Assembly (NCBI RefSeq): GCF_039889165.1
Contig: NZ_JAYMYY010000002.1
Span: 248,001-312,000, forward strand
Direction: 5' to 3'
Origin: Pseudocitrobacter cyperus
GTDB taxonomy: Bacteria; Pseudomonadota; Gammaproteobacteria; Enterobacterales; Enterobacteriaceae
DNA length: 64,000 bases
Below, in pieces: positions 42,772-51,878 of the stretch. The notes beneath the pieces are model-generated. The model did no database searches and was not told where the DNA came from. It saw only the letters and a list, made by a program, of their open reading frames with translations. A program made the position numbers and the translations under genes. Each line of letters starts with the position of its first letter. The first letter of the stretch is position 1.

Positions 42772-42822
42772 ATGTCTTTTATTAATAAATATCACGATCA
42801 CTCCCAACGTCCAAAACAGTAA
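42772..42822 (+). CDS. Possible 16-residue leader peptide before kpsE
   Basis: ATG to TAA encoding MSFINKYHDHSQRPKQ, with a good ribosome binding site (AAAGGA, 6 bases before the ATG) and 36 bases before kpsE. It could be a translated leader or a chance ORF. Confidence 0.3.
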   Translation: MSFINKYHDHSQRPKQ

Positions 42823-42858
42823 TAATTCACTTTACAAATATAAATTACGTTGGGAATT

Positions 42859-44016
42859 ATGAAAACTAATAACACCTTTATTATTTGTCTTCTGCATCGC
42901 CTGAAAGCCTGGCGACACTGCATCTGCACGTTACCGTTTCAGCGCTATCTTGCGCATATTTTTATTACCGCGCCGATGGCTTTGCTGTTGATTTACCTGA
43001 TGATATTCAGCCAGCCGCGCTACATGAGCGAATCTAAAGTGGCTGTAAAACGCCCCAATGAAATCGACAATTCCAGCCTGAACGTTGGCCTGCTGCTGGG
43101 GGCGTCTAACCCATCATCGGCGGAAGATTCCCTCTATTTAAAAGAGTATATCAACTCACCTGATATGCTGATGGCGCTGGATAAACGCCTGAATTTCCAC
43201 CAGGCATTCAGCCAGAGCGGGTGGGATGTTTTTTTCCATCTTGCGGGTGACGCCACCACGGAAGAGTTCCTCGACTATTATCGCAGCCGAATTTCCATCG
43301 CTTATGACGAAAAATCGGGTCTGCTGAATATTCAGACCCAGGGTTTCACGCCGGAGTTTGCGCAGGCTTTTAACCTTGCGGTGCTGAAAGAGTCTGAGCG
43401 TTTTATCAACGAGCTTTCGCACCGTATTTCGCGCGAGCAAATGCAGTTTGCGGAAGAAGAGCTGCGCCAAACTCGCCAACGCCTTAACGAGAGCAAAAAA
43501 CAACTGCTCGCCTATCAGAATAAAAATAACGTGCTCGACCCGGCCGCTTCCGCCGAAGCCGCAACCACGTTGGTGAATACGCTGATTGCCAAAAAAATCG
43601 AGATGGAAGCCGATCTGCGCAACCTGCTGACCTATCTACGCGCCGATGCGCCGCAGGTGGTCAGCACCAAAAACGCCATCAAGGCGTTGCAGGCGCAAAT
43701 TGATGAAGAGCAAAGCAAAATCACCGCGCCGGAGGGGAAAAAGCTCAACAGCATGGCGGTCGATTTCGAAGAGATAAAAGGCACCGTGGCCTTCGATACG
43801 GATCTCTACGCCCTGGCGCTGAAAGCCCTTGAGAAAACGCGCATGGAAAGTGCGCGCAAGCTGAAGACCTTGTCGGTTATCAGTTCTCCGCAGCGCCCGG
43901 AGGAGTCGTCGTTCCCGAATATTCCCTACTTGTTAATCAGTTGGTTACTGGTGTGCGGCCTGCTATTTGGTACTGCCAAACTGCTGCTGGGCATTATTGA
44001 AGACCATAAAGACTGA
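42859..44016 (+). CDS. kpsE: Capsule export inner-membrane/periplasmic protein KpsE (PCP-3 type)
   Basis: 385 residues from the ATG at 42859 (MKTNNTFIICLLHRLKAW). A first membrane helix lies at about 33-55 (FITAPMALLLIYLMIF), followed by a long periplasmic coiled-coil region (about 190-300) and a C-terminal helix (YLLISWLLVCGLLFGTAKLL). The segments SQPRYMSESKVAVKR and LLLGASNPSSAEDSLYLKEY agree with E. coli KpsE. It bridges the KpsMT transporter to the outer-membrane channel KpsD. An in-frame TTG at 42850 is a less likely start. Confidence 0.95.
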   Translation: MKTNNTFIICLLHRLKAWRHCICTLPFQRYLAHIFITAPMALLLIYLMIFSQPRYMSESKVAVKRPNEIDNSSLNVGLLLGASNPSSAEDSLYLKEYINSPDMLMALDKRLNFHQAFSQSGWDVFFHLAGDATTEEFLDYYRSRISIAYDEKSGLLNIQTQGFTPEFAQAFNLAVLKESERFINELSHRISREQMQFAEEELRQTRQRLNESKKQLLAYQNKNNVLDPAASAEAATTLVNTLIAKKIEMEADLRNLLTYLRADAPQVVSTKNAIKALQAQIDEEQSKITAPEGKKLNSMAVDFEEIKGTVAFDTDLYALALKALEKTRMESARKLKTLSVISSPQRPEESSFPNIPYLLISWLLVCGLLFGTAKLLLGIIEDHKD

Positions 44017-44046
44017 CGCTCGGAGCCATTTTTAACAGAGTACATT

Positions 44047-45717
44047 ATGAAATTAGCCAAATCCGTATTTCTGCTTGCAGTACTTCACGTCGGGCAGGCT
44101 TTCGCGACAGGTGTCACCGCCAATCCGGAACTGACCGGTGCGGCGTCGTTATCGCCGTTACTCAGCGGGCAAAAATCGCCGGTGGTGAGCAATGGTTTTG
44201 ATAACACGCCGCCGATGATGGAATCGCCAGCGCTAAGCCGCATGTTCGGGGCGCAATTGTTTAACGGCACCAGCGCCGACAGCGGCACCAGCATCGGTTT
44301 CAACCCGAGCTATGTCATTTCGCTGGGCGATACCGTTCAGGTGCGTCTGTGGGGGGCGTTTAATTTTGACGGCGCCCTGCCGGTCGACCCCAAAGGCAAT
44401 ATCTTTGTGCCGAATATCGGGCCGCTGAAAGTGGCGGGGGTGCCAAACGGGCAGCTTAATAGCCTGGTCACCGCGAAGGTGAAAGAGGTGTATCAGTCTA
44501 ACGTCAATATCTATGCCTCGCTGTTGCAGGCACAGCCGGTAAAAGTGTTCGTGACCGGCTACGTCAAAAACCCCGGCCTGTACGGCGGCGTGGCATCCGA
44601 CTCGCTGCTCTCTTACCTGAGCAAAGCGGGCGGCGTGGACAGCGAGCGCGGCAGCTATGTCGACATCGCCATCAAACGCGGGAAATCGACGCGTTCTCGC
44701 GTCAATCTGTATGACTTCCTGCTTAACGGTACGCTGAATCTGTCGCAGTTCTCAGATGGCGATACCATCGTTGTGGGCCCGCGCAAGTATACCTTCAGCG
44801 TGGATGGCGATGTTTACAACAGCTACGATTTCGAATTTGCCAGCAGCGCCATTTCAGTGGATGAAGCGCTGAGCTGGGCACGGCCAAAACCGGGCGCCAC
44901 CCACTTCACCATCGTCCGCCAACAGGGCACAGTCAAACGCACGGAATATTATCCCCTGAGCGGAGCCGCTGGCCGCACGTTGCAGGATGGCGACAAACTG
45001 ATCGTCAGTTCTGACCGCTACGCGGGCACCATCCAGGTACGCATTGAAGGCGCACACTCCGGCGAACACGCGCTGGTGCTGCCGTATGGCGCAAGCATGA
45101 AGCAGGTGCTTGCGCAGTTGCGCCCGAACAGCATGTCGCAGATGAACAGCATTCAGCTTTATCGCCACTCTGTCGCCATCCGGCAAAAAGAGATGCTCAA
45201 CCTTGAGTTACAAAAGCTGGAACAGGCATCGCTTTCTTCCCAGTCGTCCACCCAGGAAGAAGCCCAGCTTCGTATGCAGGAAGCGCAACTGGTCAGCCGT
45301 TTTGTCGCCAAAGCGCGCCAGGTGGTACCGAAAGGCCAGGTGGTGCTGAACGAGAAAAATATCGATTCGGTGCTGCTGGAGGATGGCGACGTCATCAGCA
45401 TTCCGGAGAAAACCTCGCTGGTGATGGTGCACGGCGAAGTGCTGTTTCCAAACGCCATCAGTTGGCAAGAGAAACTCGATGCCGACGACTACATCGAGAA
45501 ATGCGGTGGTCTGACGCAGAAATCGGGTCAGTCGAAAATCATCGTTATCCATCAGGACGGCTCCGCAGTGGATGCTGACAGTGTCGGCGCCCTGGCGGCA
45601 GGTGATGAAATCATGGTTCTGCCGAAGTACGAGTCGAAAAACATCGAAGTGACGCGCGGCATCTCTACCATCCTTTATCAACTGGCGGTGGCGGCGAAAG
45701 TCATTCTGGATATTTAA
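44047..45717 (+). CDS. kpsD: Capsule export outer-membrane/periplasmic protein KpsD (OPX family)
   Basis: 556 residues with a signal peptide (MKLAKSVFLLAVLHVGQAFA). The polysaccharide-export domain begins near SYVISLGDTVQVRLWG. SLBB-type repeats follow (VKVFVTGYVKNPGLYGGVAS, LVMVHGEVLFPNAIS). It exports the capsular polysaccharide across periplasm and outer membrane together with KpsE. The gene starts 30 bases after kpsE. Confidence 0.95.
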   Translation: MKLAKSVFLLAVLHVGQAFATGVTANPELTGAASLSPLLSGQKSPVVSNGFDNTPPMMESPALSRMFGAQLFNGTSADSGTSIGFNPSYVISLGDTVQVRLWGAFNFDGALPVDPKGNIFVPNIGPLKVAGVPNGQLNSLVTAKVKEVYQSNVNIYASLLQAQPVKVFVTGYVKNPGLYGGVASDSLLSYLSKAGGVDSERGSYVDIAIKRGKSTRSRVNLYDFLLNGTLNLSQFSDGDTIVVGPRKYTFSVDGDVYNSYDFEFASSAISVDEALSWARPKPGATHFTIVRQQGTVKRTEYYPLSGAAGRTLQDGDKLIVSSDRYAGTIQVRIEGAHSGEHALVLPYGASMKQVLAQLRPNSMSQMNSIQLYRHSVAIRQKEMLNLELQKLEQASLSSQSSTQEEAQLRMQEAQLVSRFVAKARQVVPKGQVVLNEKNIDSVLLEDGDVISIPEKTSLVMVHGEVLFPNAISWQEKLDADDYIEKCGGLTQKSGQSKIIVIHQDGSAVDADSVGALAAGDEIMVLPKYESKNIEVTRGISTILYQLAVAAKVILDI

Positions 45718-45738
45718 CGCGCGAATGCAGGGAGCGTT

Positions 45739-47760
45739 ATGATCGGCGTCTATTCCTCGGGGATTTGGAAAATTCCCCATCTGAGCCAGCTACTCGGCAA
45801 GCCCTGCCGTAAGTTATCTGCCAGCGGCGTCATCCCCGGCGATATCTCCGCCGTCGCCGTCTGGGGAATGAAAGACAACACCGCCCTGCCCGCGGCAAAA
45901 GCGAGAGCCGCCGACAGATCGTTGCTGCGCCTGGAGGATGGTTTTATCCGCTCCCTTGGCCTGGGAGTGAATGGCCATCCGCCGCTCTCTATCGTGGTCG
46001 ATGATTTAGGCATTTACTACGACGCCAGCCGCCCGAGCCGGCTCGAACGGCTGATCCACGAAGAGTGCAAAGAGAATGCCTTCGCAGACCAGGCGCAAGC
46101 GGCCATTGATCTGATCGTGAGCGGCGATTTATCGAAGTACAACCATGCGCTGCCCTTCTCAAGCGTCGCGCACATCAGGCCGATTGTGCTGGTGATAGAC
46201 CAGACGCACGGCGATGTATCAGTCACCCTTGGCGGAGCATCGGCGCAGAGCTTCAGCAACATGCTGGCCGCCGCCTGTGACGAAAATCCGGATGCCGAGA
46301 TTTGGGTAAAAACCCACCCCGATGTGCTAAGTGGCAAAAAACAGGGCTATTTTACCCACAGCTTCAGCGACCCGCGCATTCGCCTGTTTACCCAGGACGT
46401 CAGCCCACAATCGCTGCTGCGCTGTGCAAGCCATATCTATACCGTCACCTCGCAGTACGGTATTGAGGCGCTGATGGCCGGGAAACCAGTAACCTGCTTC
46501 GGCCTGCCATGGTATGCCGGATGGGGGCTAACGGACGATCGTCACCCGCTGGCCGCGTCGCTGGCTGGCAGACGCGGCCAGGCGACACTGCGGCAACTGA
46601 TCGGCGCGGCACTGCTGCGTTATCCGCGCTATCTCAACCCCAACACGCATAAACGCGGGACATTGTTCGACGTGCTGCAAGCGCTCCAGCTTCAGCGCCA
46701 GCACATGATTTCGCGCAGCGGCCATCTTTGGGTTCCCGGCCTGACACTGTGGAAGAGCGCCATCATGAAAACCTTCCTCAAAACGCCGGAAAACAATCTG
46801 AATTTCAGTAAGAAATCGCCTGCGGCTACCGCCTGTGTCGTGTGGGGCGTAAACGGCGAAGCCAAATTCAGCCAGGCGGCACACACGCAAAACCTGCCGA
46901 TATGGCGTATGGAGGACGGTTTTCTGCGCTCAAGCGGGCTGGGCTCCGACCTGCATATGCCGCTGTCGCTGGTGCTCGACAAAACCGGCATTTACTACGA
47001 CGCCCGCCGCGCCAGCGACCTGGAAACCTTGCTTAATCACTCTGCGCTGCGCGCCGATCAACGCGCACGCGCGCTCGCGCTTCAGCAGACGCTGGTCAAC
47101 AACAAGCTCAGTAAATATAACCTCGGCAAAGGCTGGCAACGGCCCGACGCAGCCGCAGGTAAACGCCTGCTGCTGGTTCCCGGCCAGGTGGAGAACGACG
47201 CCTCAATCGCGACAGGCACCGTTGATATTCAAAGCAACCTGGCGCTGCTGCGCACCGTGCGCGAGCGTAACCCGGACGCGTTCATCGTCTATAAGCCTCA
47301 CCCCGACGTGCTGGCGGGCAATCGCCCCGGCCTCATCAATGCTGAGGTGATGGCGCAACTGGCGGATTGCGTGGCGCTGGATGCCGACATTATCGACTGC
47401 ATTACCGCCTGCGATGAACTGCACACCATGACGTCGCTTTCCGGGTTTGAATCGCTGATGCATGGCAAAACCGTGTACTGCTACGGCCTGCCCTTTTATG
47501 CGGGATGGGGGCTAACGCACGATGAACACGCCTGCCCACGCCGCAGCCGCACGCTTACGCTGGAAGACCTGATTTACCAGACGCTGGTGGTTTACCCCAC
47601 CTATATCCATCCACATGAGAAGAGCCTGATCCCGGTGGAAGAGGCGGCGGCGTGGCTGATGGAGCAGACGAGGCCAGAAACGATCGCGAGGAAAAAAGCC
47701 GGACGCATCACGCGATGGGTGCGCAAGGGCGTGAACCTTTACCGGGTGAAATTCAATTAA
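45739..47760 (+). CDS. kpsC: Capsule polysaccharide beta-Kdo transferase KpsC
   Basis: 673 residues made of two homologous halves. The paired motifs are RLEDGFIRSLGLG and RMEDGFLRSSGLG, GIYYDASRPS and GIYYDARRAS, and CFGLPWYAGWGLT and CYGLPFYAGWGLT. Each half is a GT module. KpsC extends the beta-linked poly-Kdo linker that joins the capsule chain to its lyso-phosphatidylglycerol anchor, alternating the two linkage types. It begins 21 bases after kpsD, in the cytoplasmic part of the capsule pathway. Confidence 0.95.
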   Translation: MIGVYSSGIWKIPHLSQLLGKPCRKLSASGVIPGDISAVAVWGMKDNTALPAAKARAADRSLLRLEDGFIRSLGLGVNGHPPLSIVVDDLGIYYDASRPSRLERLIHEECKENAFADQAQAAIDLIVSGDLSKYNHALPFSSVAHIRPIVLVIDQTHGDVSVTLGGASAQSFSNMLAAACDENPDAEIWVKTHPDVLSGKKQGYFTHSFSDPRIRLFTQDVSPQSLLRCASHIYTVTSQYGIEALMAGKPVTCFGLPWYAGWGLTDDRHPLAASLAGRRGQATLRQLIGAALLRYPRYLNPNTHKRGTLFDVLQALQLQRQHMISRSGHLWVPGLTLWKSAIMKTFLKTPENNLNFSKKSPAATACVVWGVNGEAKFSQAAHTQNLPIWRMEDGFLRSSGLGSDLHMPLSLVLDKTGIYYDARRASDLETLLNHSALRADQRARALALQQTLVNNKLSKYNLGKGWQRPDAAAGKRLLLVPGQVENDASIATGTVDIQSNLALLRTVRERNPDAFIVYKPHPDVLAGNRPGLINAEVMAQLADCVALDADIIDCITACDELHTMTSLSGFESLMHGKTVYCYGLPFYAGWGLTHDEHACPRRSRTLTLEDLIYQTLVVYPTYIHPHEKSLIPVEEAAAWLMEQTRPETIARKKAGRITRWVRKGVNLYRVKFN

Positions 47761-47777
47761 TTAGCGAGGGCTGAGGC

Positions 47778-49025
47778 ATGGACAGCACAGCAATGAGCAA
47801 ATTACTGGCGGGTAAACGCTATCTGCTTCTGCAGGGGCCGATGGGGCCGTTCTTTGCCGACCTGGCCGACTGGCTGGAGAGCAAAGGCCGCGAAGCGATG
47901 AACGTGGTCTTTAACGGCGGCGATCGTTTTTACTGTCGTCATCGCCCGATGCTGCAATATGACCAGACGCCCGAACATTTTGCCCACTGGCTGAAAGAGA
48001 CCTGGAAAACCTATCCCTTTGATACGTTAGTCTGTTTTGGTGATTGCCGACCGCTGCACCAGGCCGCCCGTCAATGGGCGCAGGCCAAAGGGCTACGTTT
48101 TCTGGCGTTTGAAGAGGGATACCTGCGCCCGCACTTTATTACTCTCGAAGAGGGCGGCGTAAACGCTTACTCCTCCCTGCCCCGCGACCCGGAGTTTTAT
48201 CGCCATCTGCCCGAGTTGCCGCCGCGCACTATCCAGCCGTTAAAACCTTCGACCCGCTTACGCTGCTGGCATGCGGCCTGGTACTACTGGGAAGGCTGGA
48301 TACACCGCCACGACTACCCACTTTATCGACACCATAAATCATTCTCGCCGTGGTACGAGATGCGCTGCTGGCTCCGCGCCTGGCGGCGCAAGCACTGGTA
48401 TGCGTTTAAAGAGCGCGATGTTCTTCCTCGCCTGCAAACGCAACTGAGTAAACGCTATTACCTCGCAATTTTGCAGGTATATAACGACAGCCAGATCCGC
48501 AACCACAGCGGCTATGCTGACGTGCGCGATTACATTAACGATGTGATGTACTCCTTTGCCACCAAAGCGCCCACCACCAAATATTTAGTGTTTAAGCACC
48601 ATCCGATGGATCGCGGTCATCGGTTATATCGCCCGCTTATCGATGAGCTCAGTGAGAAATATGGCATTCGCAACCGGGTGCTGTACGTGCACGATCTCCC
48701 GATGCCGGAAATGCTGAAGCATGCCAAAGCGGTGGTAACAATTAACAGTACGGCGGGCCTGTCGGCGTTGATCCACCACAAGCCGCTGAAGGTGATGGGC
48801 GATGCCCTGTACGATATAAAAGGCTTAACGTATCAGGGGCATCTTAATCAGTTCTGGACGGCGGAGTTTAAGCCGGATATGGGGTTGTTGGCGAGGTTTC
48901 GTAGTTATCTGCTGGACAGGACGCAGATAAATGCGGTGTTTTATGGGAAAGATGCAAGTATAAACAATAATATTCAAGCACATCGTATTCTGTCACCGAC
49001 GAGCAAAAATATTGACATATACTAA
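47778..49025 (+). CDS. kpsS: Capsule polysaccharide beta-Kdo transferase KpsS
   Basis: 415 residues. The N-terminal part (KRYLLLQGPMGPFFADLADW, LAFEEGYLRPHFITLEEGGV) and the C-terminal half (VVTINSTAGLSALIHHKPLK, ALYDIKGLTYQGHLNQFW) are typical KpsS. It adds the first Kdo to the phosphatidylglycerol acceptor. The last roughly 26 residues (from about GKDASINNN to NIDIY) look unlike the rest, and DNA composition drops to AT-rich there, suggesting the 3' end was replaced at the junction with region 2. It is the last gene of kpsEDCS. In-frame ATG codons at 47778 and 47793 are both possible. Confidence 0.94.
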   Translation: MDSTAMSKLLAGKRYLLLQGPMGPFFADLADWLESKGREAMNVVFNGGDRFYCRHRPMLQYDQTPEHFAHWLKETWKTYPFDTLVCFGDCRPLHQAARQWAQAKGLRFLAFEEGYLRPHFITLEEGGVNAYSSLPRDPEFYRHLPELPPRTIQPLKPSTRLRCWHAAWYYWEGWIHRHDYPLYRHHKSFSPWYEMRCWLRAWRRKHWYAFKERDVLPRLQTQLSKRYYLAILQVYNDSQIRNHSGYADVRDYINDVMYSFATKAPTTKYLVFKHHPMDRGHRLYRPLIDELSEKYGIRNRVLYVHDLPMPEMLKHAKAVVTINSTAGLSALIHHKPLKVMGDALYDIKGLTYQGHLNQFWTAEFKPDMGLLARFRSYLLDRTQINAVFYGKDASINNNIQAHRILSPTSKNIDIY

Positions 49026-49320
49026 TTTGCTTCATACGTAAAATATCCAACCCCACTGAGTAGTATCCTAGCACGAAATTAGTTTTTATTCTCACTGTCT
49101 TTTCTTTTCCATCCGAACATAAATTGCTCCTTAAAAAAATGGACTCTTTATGAACATCCTCAATATCGAAAAATTGCTCACAGGACACGTTGACCTCTGA
49201 AATTGTTTTCCTTAAATATAAAACACTTCCAAGCAACAAGTTAATTAAGACTTATGAATTATCAAAAAAACATATAACTTGAATAGCCTTCAACCAAACA
49301 TATAGCTCAAACATTATGCA
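49026..49320. other. Gene-free AT-rich region between convergent kpsS and the serotype genes
   Basis: 295 bases with many A/T runs, between the kpsS stop and the stop of the 528-residue gene on the other strand. No ORF with a plausible start and no clear terminator stem was found. It is probably the left edge of the exchanged serotype region. Confidence 0.45.
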
Positions 49321-50907
49321 TTAATAAAAAACACGCCCTATAAATTTTAGGGTTTTGTATTTTGAATCTAAGAAAAATCTCTTTGGGTCTTTTTTAAATT
49401 TGGCTATTTTTTTGTTTCCCGTGGGTGGTGCAGCAGAAACTGCCTTATTCTCTTTAATTACAGATTTGGGTTTTGATGGATTTTTAGGAGGAATAACTGG
49501 CACATCTTCACGACTTTTTTGTTGAGATTGCTTCTCAGAAGAACCCTCTAATTTCACTAATGGAATAGGTGGAACCAAAAACAATTTACGCTCTAATGCT
49601 AAAATGCCAGAATTAAAAACAGAGATCAATTTCTTCTCTAATGTTTTTACGAGGAAAATCTCGAAGGAATTGTATTCTTCTATTGTTAAATATGGATTAA
49701 GCTTATTATGTTTATATTGTTCAATGAATAAATCAATGTCATCATAATCATAGGTGAAGGATTTTTTACCATAAAAAGCATCACCAAACTGAATTGGTTT
49801 TAAACCAATAAAAGCAGCCTCAATTGCAGATTGAGAACATAAAGTCACGATATGCTTAGACTGTCGCATTAAATCGTATAAATTAAAGTCCTCTGTCAAA
49901 TAAATTCTTTCTTGCAACTCTGTCGGCAAGTTATTAACATACTCATTCAGCTCATCGTAAGTCAATGCTGTTTTAACATTACTTTTATTTCTCTCCCATG
50001 GATGTGCCTTAAAAACTACAAAACTATCTGTTTCTCTTAGCAACGAGTCAATAATCTCAATGTAAAAAGAAATAGTCGACAGATATTTATTTGCTGTACA
50101 TATTATTGAAAAGTCATTCACCACTTGACCTATAATAGTAATAACATCCTTATTTTTTGCTGGGAGCACCTCAGAAAATGTTGATTTTTTAACATTCTTA
50201 TTATTAGATAAAATTACTTTATTTATAGCCTTTATTCTCAGCCTATCAAGTTCATCACTAGTCTCATCAAGCCTAATAGAATTAAAGTAATTTTCATACT
50301 TTAAATCACTATTATTTGGAATAGGCTCATATTTTTCCTCAAGATAATATTCATTACCTGTAAAAAAATGTTCCATTACTAATGGTGTTGATGGGTGTGT
50401 TTTTAATATCTCAAGCAATGCTCTATTGTATATTTGAGCACCTGAAAAAATTAAAACATATGTATGGTTGCTTACTTTATTTAAAGTGTTTTTCCAGAAA
50501 TCACACCAAGACCATGCTGCACACATGTTTAAAATTAGTGAATCATGGTCAACTTCATTCATGATATTAATCAATTCTTTTTTATTAGGAAATGAATTGA
50601 TTTTATTCCTAAAATCTTTTTTTGGAAGATAATAAGTCAACGCTTCGTCACGACAGACATCAAACAAATTAATCCCATCAATCTTGAATACCTCAAGCTC
50701 TTCTTCATTCTTATCTTTCAATATATCAAAATATGGTGATAACTCCTCAGCAAAAGAGCTATAATCGCCAAAGGCAGCCACCCAACTATTTCTTTCTTCA
50801 ATAAACGTATGCTTAATTTTGTTTCTCTTAATAAAATCGAATAAACTTTTAAAATTTCTAGCATGGAAGTGAACACTATCTGGAAACAACAAACTTATAT
50901 TTTTCAT
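49321..50907 (-). CDS. Serotype-specific capsule synthesis protein (Capsule_synth/KpsS-like) with basic C-terminal tail
   Basis: 528 residues. The central part resembles the KpsS/KpsC transferase fold: FVVFKAHPWERNK, then YLTEDFNLYDLMRQSKHIV and IEAAFIGLKPIQFGDAFYGK-KSFTYDY, parallel to VVTINSTAGLSALIH and ALYDIKGLTY in KpsS. No signal peptide or membrane helix is seen. Residues about 440-495 are a Pro/Lys/Ser-rich linker, and the end (KIAKFKKDPKRFFLDSKYK) is basic and amphipathic, perhaps a membrane- or complex-targeting tail. The gene is very AT-rich. It is one of only two region-2 genes, so it probably builds the capsule repeat. Donor and linkage are unknown. Confidence 0.65.
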   Translation of the reverse strand: MKNISLLFPDSVHFHARNFKSLFDFIKRNKIKHTFIEERNSWVAAFGDYSSFAEELSPYFDILKDKNEEELEVFKIDGINLFDVCRDEALTYYLPKKDFRNKINSFPNKKELINIMNEVDHDSLILNMCAAWSWCDFWKNTLNKVSNHTYVLIFSGAQIYNRALLEILKTHPSTPLVMEHFFTGNEYYLEEKYEPIPNNSDLKYENYFNSIRLDETSDELDRLRIKAINKVILSNNKNVKKSTFSEVLPAKNKDVITIIGQVVNDFSIICTANKYLSTISFYIEIIDSLLRETDSFVVFKAHPWERNKSNVKTALTYDELNEYVNNLPTELQERIYLTEDFNLYDLMRQSKHIVTLCSQSAIEAAFIGLKPIQFGDAFYGKKSFTYDYDDIDLFIEQYKHNKLNPYLTIEEYNSFEIFLVKTLEKKLISVFNSGILALERKLFLVPPIPLVKLEGSSEKQSQQKSREDVPVIPPKNPSKPKSVIKENKAVSAAPPTGNKKIAKFKKDPKRFFLDSKYKTLKFIGRVFY

Positions 50908-50923
50908 TATTGCCTCGTTAAAA

Positions 50924-51850
50924 TTAAATTGTTGATTTGTAATGTTTAGAGGTTAACTCCATTACTTCTCGCCAGCTCATCGCACTATTTTTCTTTTCAA
51001 GAGATCCGCTTAGCAAAGATAAGTAATTATTTTTAATTGTGAATTTATTTATATTTTCAGAGTCAACATTAACATCGCCAGTAAGAATTATTCCATTCAC
51101 TCCATCCTCAACATAATCCTTTGACATTCCAATTGGGGTTGTGATAATAGGTGTTGCGGAAAAAATGGCCTCAGGAATGTTCGCAGGCCCCCCTTCAAAC
51201 AAGCTAGTCACAAGCAGAAAATTCAATTTCCTATATAAATCCCCAAAGCAGTAATATGGCAATCTTTCATAACAATAAGATTCAAACCCTAACGACATTG
51301 CTTTTTGGGAAGATATAGTTCTTCCTTCGCCTACAAAAATAAACCTAACAAGACGAGAGTCTAGTCTTTTCATTAATTCAAAGAAATATGCCTCACCTTT
51401 GACCTTACGACCATATCTTTTAGATAAAATGCCTATAGTTAGTTTGTCATCGACAGGTTTGGTATTATACTCATACCTGAATACTTCAGAATTGTATCCA
51501 TGAGGTACTAACCTAGTTTGTTTAATACCCTTTAAATGCAAAAAATCTTGCTGTGTCTTATTTAGGCATAGTACTAACTTCGCTTCAGCATATCTTTCAT
51601 GAAATTTTTCATATTGGAGCCATTCATCCGTATCATTAAGATCGTGATGCACTGTAACAATAGATTTTTTTCTAAGTTTTTTTTCTAAATGAGCTCGGTG
51701 ATAATGATAGAGATCAGCATTGTGTATTGGAGTTTCAGAATCAATAACCCTGATATCCTCATCACAAAAAAGTCTATAGTAATCAAGCAGGTCAGTAAAA
51801 ATTCCACTTTTAACACTTGATGACATAACATGGTTAACAAGAATTGTCAT
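50924..51850 (-). CDS. Glycosyltransferase, family 4 type
   Basis: 308 residues. The C-terminal half has the GT-B/GT4 pattern: KLTIGILSKRYGRKVKG, VRFIFVGEG, then SLFEGGPANIPEAIFSATPI, the EX7E motif that binds the nucleotide-sugar donor. The N-terminal half is short (about 130 residues) and starts MTILVNHVMSSSVKSG. No membrane helix is present. It is AT-rich, 16 bases upstream of the 528-residue gene and 28 bases downstream of kpsT, so all are read from the kpsM promoter. It should add one sugar of the capsule repeat; donor and acceptor are unknown. Confidence 0.8.
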   Translation of the reverse strand: MTILVNHVMSSSVKSGIFTDLLDYYRLFCDEDIRVIDSETPIHNADLYHYHRAHLEKKLRKKSIVTVHHDLNDTDEWLQYEKFHERYAEAKLVLCLNKTQQDFLHLKGIKQTRLVPHGYNSEVFRYEYNTKPVDDKLTIGILSKRYGRKVKGEAYFFELMKRLDSRLVRFIFVGEGRTISSQKAMSLGFESYCYERLPYYCFGDLYRKLNFLLVTSLFEGGPANIPEAIFSATPIITTPIGMSKDYVEDGVNGIILTGDVNVDSENINKFTIKNNYLSLLSGSLEKKNSAMSWREVMELTSKHYKSTI

Positions 51851-51878
51851 ATTATCTATGTACCCTAATGATTATAAA

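Larger units (their letters stand above)
42201..42858 (+). promoter_or_regulatory. Intergenic region before the capsule genes (left junction)
   Basis: About 660 bases between ettA and kpsE. Just after ettA is a GC-rich imperfect stem (about 42210-42236) that may end its transcript. From about 42480 the sequence is very AT-rich, as expected for a silenced, temperature-dependent capsule promoter region. No JUMPstart/ops element is seen before kpsE. A possible gene remnant (42295-42393) and a 16-codon leader-like ORF (42772-42822) are listed separately. Confidence 0.5.

Noticed and set aside
48868..49239. 123-residue minus-strand ORF after kpsS
   Set aside because: Its 3' part overlaps the kpsS end on the opposite strand, it has no ribosome binding site, and no domain is recognisable; it most likely reflects the AT-rich junction.
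49321..50907. CDP-glycerol glycerophosphotransferase (TagF-like) for the 528-residue capsule protein
   Set aside because: The motif order and the segment GDAFYGKKSFTYDY agree better with KpsS-type transferases than with TagF-like enzymes.
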